Below, one piece after another: positions 45,301 through 57,674 of a DNA stretch of 64,000 nucleotides (its first letter is position 1; every line of letters begins with the position of its first letter). The notes beneath the pieces were generated by a model, which was given only the letters and a program-made list of their open reading frames with translations, did not search any database and was not told the DNA's origin. A program made the position numbers and the translations under genes. The DNA comes from Liriodendron chinense (Eukaryota; Streptophyta; Magnoliopsida; Magnoliales; Magnoliaceae): assembly GCA_003013855.2 (NCBI GenBank), contig PVNU02000773.1:1597001-1661000 (forward strand), in the 5' to 3' direction.

Positions 45301-48300
45301 TCCCGCCAATACCAGCCAGGCCTGGGTTTCCAAAGAACACACCGTCAAAAGCTTGAAATAACCAGCACTCCAGTAGGGGGAGGGCACCACTTTTTGGAAA
45401 CATTAGACTGTAGACTACCGCACGTTACCATCTCATCCCACTTGAACTGACATGGATGGAAATGAGAGTCATCTTGTGATACTATATTGCTTTCCCCATC
45501 CGACTACGAAATTAAGATCTTCTTCCCTACTGCACCAACTAAAATTCCCTTGTCTCTGAAAAATCTCCTGTTTCTTTCCATCCACATGCACCATGGGCAA
45601 CTTTAATTAGCCAGTTTCCGCAACCATCTTACAATCTGCCCCCATGCAAAAGAACTCCAACCAGGAATTCCACATTGACTCTGGTATTACAGGATGCCAA
45701 ACTTCTCAAAAACAAGCACCCCAAATCCTCCATTCAAAAGAGCAATGCAGGAAAAGATGGGGAACGTTTTCTTCCACAACCAAGAACTAGGAACACTTAT
45801 TTTGTAAAGCAATCCCTCTCTACTGAAGGTTTTTATTTTTTATTTTTAGCAAGATTTTCCTGATAATATCCCAAGAAAAACCTTAAAAATCTCACAAGAA
45901 ATTACTGAGAAGAAGATTTGTCACTATGCCTGCAAGAAAGTGCCAGATTTATCCCTTACATGACTCCTCAATCCAGAGGCCCCCTCATCACATCAATGTG
46001 TATCTTGAACGAAAGAGCCTCACAGATGGTGTGGATCCAAACAGAAGAGTATCATCTACGTTTTGGGTATACGAGGAAGAGCATCCGCTGTTTTGGGGCC
46101 TTATTAAGGCATGTGCATCAGAATTGTCTCACATGGATTCATAACCTTAGCAGGCCTCTGCATTGCAAAAAAGAAAACCGCCCATCCAGATTTAAGATCT
46201 TCTAAAAACATACACCCTAGCCTCCTTGGAATATCTTAAACGCTAAAAGCTTCCACCATTAACCTCCAAAGTCACCATTGGTTCTGGTTGCCATTCCAAA
46301 TATTAACAATGCATGGCTAGCGACAGCCTGTTAATCTATCACAAACTTCTACACAACTCTGATGTCAGTGTCAGATCAATAGGAATGTCTATGGCCACCA
46401 TGCAGATACCCAACCCAGGGAGTCTGTACACGCATGCTCATTGGAACATCTTAAACACTAAAAGCTTCCACCAATAACCTCCAAAGTCACCATTGGTTCT
46501 GGTTGCCAGTCCAAATATTAACAATGCATCACTGACAACAGCCTGTTAATCAATCACAAACTTCTACACAACTCTGATGTCAATGTTGAATCAATAGCAA
46601 TGTCTATGACCTCCATGCATATACCCAACCCAGGGTGTTCACACACGCGCGCGCCTTGGAAGCTAAGCTAACCATTTCAGCAAGTTGGTGGAAGCACAAA
46701 GTTTTAAACCCTTGGGGGCCTCATCAATTTGACCGTGGTTTCACTGTGTATGTCTTTTTTAAGTTTTTTGCAAACACCTCTTTATATTGCATTTTGTTTT
46801 AGACCAATAATTGCTTCTCCCTGTATGAAGAAAAGAGATGCTTTATGCATAGAATCTATGAAGAATTTCATTTGCTATATCGATGTGGTGGTATCAAAAG
46901 CCTAGAGCAGCTTATTGACCCTGCTTCAGACCGATGAAATTCCAGCCCCTAAAGTGACCTACTTGTAATTATAGCAGCCCACCCAACTGTTCTTCCCATT
47001 GCTAAACAACTTTCAACTTGCTACCATTCTTATTTAATTTGCGAGTGCATTCTTAGTCTTTCAGATGTTATGATTTCAGAAGTTAAAACAGCAAAAAAGA
47101 AGAATTCATAGAGCCAACACCATGTCTATCATTGAAGCATAACATCCAGAAAAACACTAGTATACGTGAAATGGTTGTACCTGCTTATTTGCTGGGCTTC
47201 TACCCCATGAAAGACGGACAGTCTGTTGGCCAATCACAGTTCCTTGCAGCCTCTGTATTGCTTCTTCAGCAGACGCTCTATACAGCAAAGACAGAAAGAC
47301 AACTAATAGCCATTAAAAAAATGAATGAGTGAAATACAACTAAATAGAACAAAGAAGCTTTTTTATCAATAAAACAAAGAAGCTACTTGATGTCCAAAAA
47401 TTAAACACATGGGAAGGTATCATAACTATTTTGCTAAATCCAACAAGTCCTCAAAAGATCCAATTATTTAAAAACAAAAACCACAGCCTCAAGGGAAACA
47501 GCTAAGAGAACAAAACAAACATCACAGCCTAAGTGAATAATACAAAACTAAACAGACATCAAATCAGTATCTCCCTTCTGGCTTCAAGAGAAAAGAATGC
47601 ACCCATAAAGAGAATGAATGCGCCCAACACCTTCCATTGACAAACGTTAGCCCCACCTGCGAAAACATGCATACATAGCAACAGGACACACATTCTGACC
47701 ACTTTCGTTCTTTATCTGATTAGCATAACCATGGTATTGAACTATTGGGGTGGGGATTTTTTTATTTTCTTCTTGAGAGGTAACTACTGAAGTGGAAATG
47801 GGAGCTCTTTTTTAAAAGAAACAGAGAGTTCATAAATTTCTAGAATGTACCTAGTGCCAAACTGTACAAAGCCACATCCTTTACCCATTGGTATCTTAAC
47901 ATAGACAAGCTCCCCAAACTGTGCAAAGATCTGCCTCAGTTCATCTTCTGTGACATTAGGGTCCAAACCACCAACAAATATCTGTAGGAAAAATGACAGA
48001 AAATAAGAACTCCTGAAGAAAGTCATGAATAGAATGGTAGAAGGAATCAATCATTGGCTTACTGTTGTATTTGTAATATCACTGTCCGCTGGAAATGCCT
48101 GCACTTGTGAGGTGCTGTATGTTGGTGCTGGATATATAGCTGTGAAAACAAATTTAAACAGCATAAACATTATAGGTTTATCCAGAACAATGAATCAAAG
48201 CATTGCTTAATACATGAAAACTGCACACGAGTGACTAGTTCTATCAAAAGAATTTGGCATTAGATTTAGAATCAAGCTAAATTTCAAAAAGAAGCCCATT

Positions 48301-51300
48301 CAATGAACTGCTCTAAGTGAACTGAAACCTGCCAGAAGTTTCAGGACAATGGGGTAGTCACAGAACTGGTTATTGCTTACTTTGAATGTGCCCAGGCTAC
48401 CTCGCCTGACAATGTCAACCCTCGGTTTTTATTCAGAGCTCATATGAGTAAACAATGCAAGCTCAATGGATCGCCACAACATTTCTGATTCAACTCCAAG
48501 GTGTAAAACTCAGCAGAGCGTGACTAACTTGACATAGGATGATTGCAAACAGTTCCACAGTTTGACAAAAGATAAATTTATGGTTCTAAGACAGATTTTA
48601 GATCACATTATTTAGGCTCTCAATAAAAGCACTGGGCAATCAAATCCTTAACCTTTTTTTTTTAATATAAGTAATCCCTTACTATACAAACCATTCAATG
48701 GGGTAGCTTGACCATGGAGGAGAAGGCCAGTCATCATAGAGCTTTGAAATTTCAGTACCATTACTACTAATTTGTTTGTACAAAAAACACAAAAATGATG
48801 AAACTAAAATTAGGAAACAAAGTATTGCCAAAAAGTCTGATGGGGTGATCATTTTTCTTATGAAGCCACAATAAAATAACCCAAATCCAAATTTGAAATA
48901 TAACTGCAAAAAGGACCAAAAAGAACATGTTTATAAAACTTTCAAGAATGTTAGACAACTGTACATAATTGCTTTGAATGCAAAAGATAAATTACCTTTA
49001 ACTGCTGGGTATTGTTGCTGAAAACCAGTGGTCTTCTTTGGTGTAGCTGCACTGATACGCATCGGCCTAGTTGAGCAATACACCCCATTCATTTCAGTCA
49101 TTGCACGGTTTCTTTCCATCTCATCTGAAAATTTAACAAATCCATAACCCTTTGAACGCCCAGTATTAGGATCCGTTACAACCTTGGCACCTCTTACTGA
49201 TGGATACTGAGCTCGAAAGGTCTCTTGTAACAAATAATCCGTGACGTCGGGCGCCAAATCCCCTACAAAAATGGAATGCTCGGGCCCGGCATCAGGGCGC
49301 CTTTCTCCAATGCCGAAGGAAGCCCAATTCAGCCTAAAAGTCTGTTCTGTTCCAGGCATCTGTGTGCCATTGTAGGTTTGCAGGATTCTTTCAGCTGCTC
49401 CATGAGAAACAAATTCCACAAACCCATAACCTTCGGGCTGGCCTGTGATCTTGTTTCGTATAATTTTTATCGAAAGAACCTATCATTCGACAGAAACAAT
49501 CAGTTTAGGATGGCAAGTACAATTGGGCACATCTGATAATATCCTACTCATAAATTCATGCAATTAACTTCTAAAAAAAGGTTGCTCATGCAAAGAAAAA
49601 CTGTAAACTCAAGTATGTATGGGGCGCGGTAACTTTCTCTACCAAGCGCCACATGAGGGTTCACTTGCACTAGACTCCAATGCTAGTATTGCACCCTGTA
49701 AAAAATGGCGGTGACTCTTCAAACATACGCATTGCATAGTTTTAAGGAAATCCAGACCATCCAGCTATGAATGGAGCCTAACTGAAAATTTGGAGTGATA
49801 AGACAAGATCAACCAAATGAATTTTCCCTTTAAGTTTGGACCACTCAAATATTTCAGGCTTAACCATCTATTAGATAGCCGTAAAAGGATGGTAAAAATT
49901 GATTGGTCATAGTGTTTTAGATGTATGCTCCCATCCACAATGGGACCTGCAATTTGGAGGCTATGGACAGCTGTACATCATTGCAACATGTGAGAGGATG
50001 AGTCACCAACATTATTTAAATGTTGCAAAACTAAAATTGGAGTCCAGCCTTCCTCCATAAATTCAATCCCTCCACATGTTGGTCTGTTAGAGAAAGCAAC
50101 GCCCTCTACATACCTACACAAGATACGCTAGCACCATGCTTGATGCGGACATCAGTGGTGCACCCTTTAGAGTGTACCAGAGGAGGCGACGTCGCAGATC
50201 GAGTGTTGGAGCAGACGAGTTGATGTGGATGGACGCCGGGCCCATTGGGCCCATTTTCTGACGCGTTACGAGTACGCGAGTTGCAGGATCACGCAGGAGC
50301 ATCATGACCACTGGACCATGGAGCGGATTTACATTTAGGCGCTTTTCTATTTATTTCCCTGTTTCTAGGCGCTTTAGTGTCGTTATTTTCTTTAGACGTT
50401 TTTATGTTATTTCTTTGGTTTTCAGGCACTTTAGTGCACTTTTTTTATTTCGTAGCTTATATATACTGTGAGAACCCTATTTCGAATTTATGGAATGAAT
50501 AGAAAATTCGTGAGTTTCTTCCTCTTTGTTGAGAGATTAGGGTTTCAGGATTGGCCCTCGGGTGTTGAGGAGTGTTGGAGCAGACGAGTTGATGTGGATG
50601 GACGCCGGGCCCATTGCGCCCATTTTCTGACGCGTTACGAGTACGCGAGTTGCAGGATTGCGCAGGAGCATCATGACCGCTGGACCATGGAGCGGATTTA
50701 CATTTAGGCGCTTTTCTATTTATTTCCTTGTTTCTAGACGCTTTAGTGTCGTTATTTACTTTAGACGTTTTTATGTTATTTCTTTGGTTTTCAGGCACTT
50801 TAATGCACTTTTTTTATTTCGTAGCTTATATATACTGTGAGAACCCTATTTCGAATTTATGGAATGAATAGAAAATTCGTGAGTTTCTTCCTCTTTGTTG
50901 AGAGATTAGGGTTTCAGGATTGGCCCTCGGGTGTTGAGGATTCCACCCCGGAGTTTCCGTTTTCTCTTCTCTCTTTCTTCAAGGTGCGAGGAAAGGTGAG
51001 CTTCTTTTGATTCCTAATTCGTACTTCATGATAACCCATTGTTTTTCGACATCCCTCGTCCTTTTCTGAAACCCCCCCTTTTTGGTACGATCGAAAAGAG
51101 GGATGCCTAGCCACGATAACCGGATCCAAACTTGACTGTGGACTGGTCTATGCTAGATCTGGGATATCCTCATATCCCTAGATCCTCCCTATTTTACGAT
51201 TTTACATGGTTTTATGCAAAGGGGCATGATCCGGACGGACGGAATTCATCTTCGTGTTGAGATTTGTTAGTTTCCTCTGATTGAAAGTAGTTAGTTTCGT

Positions 51301-54300
51301 AATTTTATTATTTGAATATCTTCCAACTTGATATACATGCATCTAGGGTTAGATCATCACATGCCCCTGCATCAATGCTTCTGCAAAACATTCCTACTTA
51401 CTAATTCACATTACCAAAAAAAAAAAAAAAACTCCATGCAACAAGAACTGCAGCATCCGAAGTTCCAAAAAGTGGAAAAAAATAATGAAAACCTAAATTC
51501 ATATTTGAAACGAAAGAAAACAGTGCAGCAAGAACTCCACATTTAACAGCATATACATCATCCAGCCCAAATTAGTGGAGTCATTCATCCCATATACCAT
51601 ATATTAAGTGGTCCTTTCAAACGTGCCAATGGGCCAAAATCCTCCTGCATCAAATACTCCCAGCAATTCTATCACAGCCTTTCTTCCCATTGTATACAGA
51701 CTATTGGCTATAAGTTCCTTTTTTGGGGGGGATTTCCCTCCCCATGTGGAGGTGTCCCACGTGTGAGCCCAAGTGAAGGGCATTCTGGTCATTTTCTTTG
51801 GCCTCTTTTGTTTAAGAAAAAGAAAAGAGAGCTTTGGTGAGAGATACACACCATTACTTGGGGTTTTCTTTTGCTCTCTCTTGGAGAAAAATGGGGTTTT
51901 GTGAGGAAGAAGAGCTAGGCTCTCTCTACACCCCCGATTCCCAAGCCTCTTGTCGATTTCAAGAGAATATTATCTCCCGGATGGTGAGGTCTCCATCCGC
52001 AATCTTCAGATTCGTCGGCAATCGTCTATGAGGGTTTTGTTAGTGTTTTTCTTCTCTACAAGCTTGGTTGATAAGAAACTCCTATCTTTCTTTGTTGATG
52101 CTTGCATTCCACTCATTGTGTGGTGTATTTTTTGGGTTATCCAAGAGAGGGTGCTCTCTTGAAGGTTATTGTGTGGTGTAGCTGGAGATCCAAGAGAATG
52201 TGTTCTCTTGATGATTGTATTTCCATTCTGATTATGGTGGATTTGTTGTTGGACTAGGTCCCGTGATTTCCCCCTTCATTTTTTAGGGTTTTCCATGTTA
52301 AAAATCTTGGTGTCCCTTTTGCATCCTACATGTTTGATGAAATGCTTACCTAGGTTGGAATTGATCACCCTTCATTAAATCTTCCCTACAAGTAAATCTC
52401 ATTGATTTATACATAGTTGGGAAAGGGGTTGTTTTCCCTACAAGTGGTATCAGAGCTTTGGTTGGAAGCTTGGTCGATTTTTTAGGGAGTTTGTTGTTCA
52501 TCGTGTGTGTATTGAAATGGAGGCAAGCACCAGAAATAGAATGGTCAGCCTTAATGATTCCAATTGAACGATTTGGAAAACTAAGACGTAGGACATCTTA
52601 TATTGCAAAGATTTATACGCACCGGTTGAAGGTGATGAAGCCAAACCAAAGGACATGTCGGATGAGGAATGGAAGAAGCTAAACAGGACAATCATTGGAC
52701 ATATTCGGCAATGGTTAGACGATAGTATTTTTCACCATGTGTCGAATGAATCTTCCGCTAAGGCCCTATGGGAAAAATTAGAAGCATTGTATGAAAGAAA
52801 AACCGCCAGGAATAAGGCTTTCATAATTAGAAAACTCGTAAATTTAAAGTATAAAAAAGGGGGTTCTATTGCAGAGCACTTGAATGAGATGCAGAGAATT
52901 GTGAATCAATTGGCCACCATAAAGATAGTGTTGGATGATGAGCTACAAGCATTGTTATTGCTTAGCTCTTTGCCTAACAATTGGGAAACTTTGGTGGTGT
53001 CGCTTAGCAACTCAACCTCGGATGGTGTGGTTACAATGAGTCAAGTTACAAGCAGCTTACTCGATGAAGAAACACAAAGAAAGTTAGTTGGCTCCACTCA
53101 CTCACAAGCACTTGCTATCGAAGCAGGGGGAAGAAGCAAAAGTAGAAAGCCTCATTATCGTGAGAAGTCACGAGGCAAATTCAAGTCCAGAAAAGATATC
53201 AAGTGCTACAATTGTGGCCAGTTGGGCCAATACCAACATGAATGCCGAAAACCCAAGAAGGAGAAAAAGAAAGAAAAAGAAAAGGAAAAGCAAGAAGAGA
53301 ATGATACTACCACTATTGTGTCTGATGGTGAAGTTGTGATATTCACATCTAGTGAAGTTGCGTCTCCATGGTGGGTGTTAAGATACCAAATGGGTAGTCG
53401 ATGCAGGTGCTTTGTTTCATGCTACTACCAAAATAGATGTCTTTGCAACATACAAATCAGGTGATTATAATGTTGTCAAGATGGGCAATGATAGTGCTTT
53501 AAAAATAGTGGGAGTAGGTGATGTGTGCAGCGAGACAGATGTGGGTTGCACGTTGACCTTGAAAGATGTGAGACATGTTCTTGACCTTCGACTCAATTTA
53601 ATTTCTAAACATGAGCTAGATGATAAGCAGGTTTATGCAAGCTACTTCGGCAAAGGTGGTTGGAAGCTTGTCAAAGGGTCTCTTATTATAGCAAGAGAAA
53701 AGGCATGCTGTACACTCTACGAGACTCAAGCAAAGGTGTGCAAGAATGGTATAAGTATCATTGAAGATACCTCTTCACCAAACTTATGGCACAAACGGCT
53801 TGGCCATATGAGTGAAAAATGCATGCAGATTCTAGCAAAGAAGTAGCTTTTTTATGACATTAAAGGTACATTTCTTAATCCCTGCTATCATTGTTTAATA
53901 GGCAAGCAACATAAAGTTTCTTTTCAAAAATCTTCAGAAAGAAAGTCATGCATTCTAATTTGGTTCATTCTAATGTGTGTAGTCCCATGAAGTATAATTC
54001 TCTTGGTGGTGCATCATATATTTTGTCACATTCATTGATGACGCTTCTAAGAAGGTTTGGGCCTATGCCATGAAAACCAAAGACCAGGCGTATAAAAATT
54101 TTCAGCATTTTCATGCTAAGGTTGAAAGAGAAACAAGTAAGAAGTTGAAATGCATCCGGACAAACAATGGTGGGGAATATACATCAAAGTTGTTTGAGGG
54201 GTATTGCATGAAGAACGGCATCAAGCATCAGAAGACAGTTCCCATGAATCCTCAGCAAAATAGTGTGACTGAGAGGATGAACGAACCATTGTTGAAAGAA

Positions 54301-57300
54301 TCAGGAGCATGCTGTCTTTAGCCAAACTACCACAATCATTTTGGGGTGAGGCTATGCGTACGGCCTGCTACTTGATTAACAGGTCCCCTTCAGTTCCTTT
54401 AGAGGAAGAGTGTGAACTGGGAAAGAGGTTTCATACTCTCATTTAAAGGTGTTTGGGTGCAAAGCCTATGTCCACATGCCTAAAGAATATAGAACAAAGT
54501 TTGATGATAAAGTGATTCCCTGCATATTCTTAGGCTATGAGAAAGCAGAATTCAGCTATAAGCTATGGGATCTGAAAAGAAAGAAAATTCAAAGAAAACG
54601 GGATTTGTTCTTTTATGAAGATCAAACTATTGAAAACCTTGCAAAGATTAAAAAGCATGGGGATATGATTGTTGATGTCCCTGATCTGACTCTAGTTCAT
54701 CCTCCTGTGGTGCATGATGATGGGGGAGAGATACAAGAAGATGATGGAGTGATTGATAATGATGATTCTGCAAATAATGTGAACGATGTTGAACAAGAAA
54801 AGCAGAGGGAGCAACCCCCCTCAAGAGCCACCAGTTGAGTCTCAGCTAAGGTCTACAAGAGAGAGACGACCCTCAAGGAAGTACCCCTCTACAGAATATG
54901 TTACGCTAACTAATGCGGGAGAGCCCAAAAGTTTCATGGAAGCTCAAATTCATAAAGACGATGATAAGTGGAAGATGGCTATGCAGGATGAGATGGCCTC
55001 GTTGCTCAAAAGACATACCTATGAGTTGCTTGAGCTTCTAAATGGAAGAAAAGCACTAAAGAACAAGTGGCTCTTCAAGTTGAAAGGCAATGAAAATGAC
55101 AAGCAAGTGAACTATAAAGCTTGTTTGGTTGTGAAAGGCTTTGATCAAAAGAAGGGAATCGACTTTGATGAAATATTCTCTCCCGTGGTGAAGATGTCAT
55201 CCATTCGAGTGATTTTGGGTCTAGCAGCAAGCCTGGACCTTGAGGTAGAACAGCCAGATGTCAAGACAACTTTTCTTCATGGTGATTTGAATGAAGAAAT
55301 TTACACGAAGCAACCAAAAGGGTTTGAAGCAAAGGGTAAAGAACGCTTGGTTTGCAAGTTAAAGAAGAGCCTATATGGTTTGAAGCAAGCCTCAAGGCAA
55401 TGGTATAAGAAGTTCAACTCATTCATGATGACTCATGGATACGATAGAACGCAAGCAGACCATTGTGTTTATTTTAGAAAGTTTTCTAATGATAGCTTCA
55501 TTATTCCATTGCTCTATGTTATGACATGCTAATTGTTGGCCAAGATGTCGGTAAAATTGACAGGTTGAAGAAAGAGTTGTTTTAAGTCCTTTGATATAAA
55601 GGATTTGGGGGCACACTCAACAAATCTTAGGCATAATGATTACTCGTGACAGGAAGGCCAAGAAGTTATGGTTGTCACAAGAGAAATATATTGAACAGGT
55701 GCTTGAAAGGTTCAATATGAAAGATGACAAGCCTGTCAGTACAGTGCTTGCAAATCATTTCAAGTTGAGTGCAAAGAATTCCTACTATTGAAAAAGAAAA
55801 AAGAAGAGATGGCGTCAATCCCCTATTCTTCAGCAGTGGGTAGTTTGATGTATGATATGGTTTGCATAAGGCCAAACATCACTCATGCTATGAGTGTCGT
55901 GAGCAGGTATCTCACCAATTCTAGTGAAGAACATTGGGCAACGGTCAAGTGCATTCTCAGGTATTAGAAAGGCTCATCCAATGTGTTTTTTGTTTTGGAG
56001 GTACAAATCCTATTTTGGAAGGATATACAGACGTTGACATGACAAGTGACACAAATAGAAAAAAGTCCACTTCTGGGTATTCATTCACTTTTGCAAGGGG
56101 AATTGTGTCTTGGCAATCAAAATTGCAAAAGTGTGTTGCTCTCTATACGACAGAAGCATAATACATTGCAGCTATTGAAGCTGGAAAAGAATTGTTGTGG
56201 ATGAAGAGATTTTTCCCAGAATTGGGCTTGAAGCAATAAAAGTATGTTGTGGGTGAAGAAATTTCTCTCAGAATTGGGCTTGAAGCAAAAAAAGTATGTG
56301 ATTCATTATAATAGCCAAAGCGCCATGGATCTAAGCAAGAATGCCATATATTACTCTCGAACCAAACACATTGATGTTCGCTACCATTAGATAAGCAACA
56401 TGTTGGAGAACTAGTCGATGCAGTTCGTGAAGATCCACACCGATCGGAATCCATCGGATGTGATGACGAAGATCGTTCCAAAGGAGAAGCATGATCTTTA
56501 TAGAAGCTTGGCCGATATGTGTGCCAGGTAAGTATCTATCTTCGCTCGGTTCCCTCATGTGTCAGGAGGGGGAGATTGTTGGGATTTCCCTCTCCATGTG
56601 GAGGTGTACCACGTGTGAGCCCAAGAGAAGGGCATTCTAGTCATTTTCTTTAGCCTCCTTCGTTTAAGAAAAATAAAAAAGAGGATTTTGGTGAGAGATA
56701 CACACAAAAATTATTTGGGGTTTTCGTTTGCTCTTTTGGAGAAAAAGGGAGTTCTGTGAAGAAGAAAAGCTAGGCTCTCTCTACAACCCCGATTCAAGCC
56801 TCTTGTCGATTTCAAGATAATATTCATCTCCGGATAGTGAGGTCTCCATCCACAATTTCCAAATTCGTCAGCAATCGTCTCTGAGGGTTTGGTTAGTGTT
56901 TTTTTCTTCTCTACAAGCTTAGTTGATAAGAAACTCCTGTCTTTCTTTGTTGATCTTTGCATTCCACTTGTTATGTGGTGTATTTTTGGGTTATCCACGA
57001 GAGGATGCTCTCTTGAAGGTTGTTGTGTGGTGTAGTTAGGGATCCAAGAGAAGGTGTTCTCTTGATTATTGTATTTCCATTCTGATTATAGTGGATTTGT
57101 TGTTGGACTAGGTCCCGTGGTTTTTTCCCTCATTTTTACGGTTTTCCACGTTAAAAATCTTGGTGTCCCTTTTGCATCCTACATGTTCGATGAAATGCTT
57201 GCCTAGGTTGGAATTGATCATCCTTCATTAAATCTCCCCTACAAGTAAATCTCACTGATTTACACATAGTTATGAAAAGAGTTGTTTTCCCTACACTTTT

Positions 57301-57620
57301 GACTACCCATTTTCAGCCCAGCAATACGACTGTCTATAAACCCTAGAGATGACATGTGAGCCCCACCCACAGAAAAAGGATGAGTAGCATTGACTAAAGG
57401 GGTATAAATATCAGCACCTTTTATATTATCTCCAGCTCTAGAAAACAAAAAATAAAAAATAAAAATAAACGAGTCTCACCAGCATGTGATCAGCAATCAA
57501 CCCTAACTTCTCAAAATTCAAGCCATAAATTCTAAAAAACTACAAAAAAAAAAAAAAGAGCTGCAAGTTGCAAACCCTAGAAATCGAAAAAAGCCCTAGA
57601 AAATGAGGAAACACTAGCTT

Positions 57621-57674
<54 letters not shown>

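Larger units (their letters stand above)
51723..57295 (+). mobile_element. Ty1/Copia LTR retrotransposon (Tork/TNT1-like), complete but inactivated
   Basis: Direct LTRs of about 720 bp (51723-52442 and 56577-57295) are flanked by a 5-bp duplication CTTTT (51718-51722, 57296-57300). The primer site TGGTATCAGAGC (52445-52456) is a perfect initiator tRNA-Met complement; the purine tract AGGAGGGGGAGA precedes the 3' LTR at 56565. Gag, integrase, RT and RNase H follow in Copia order. It sits in intron 1 of the RBP gene, in the opposite orientation to it. The LTRs differ at several dozen positions, and many stops and frameshifts show long inactivity. Confidence 0.95.
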
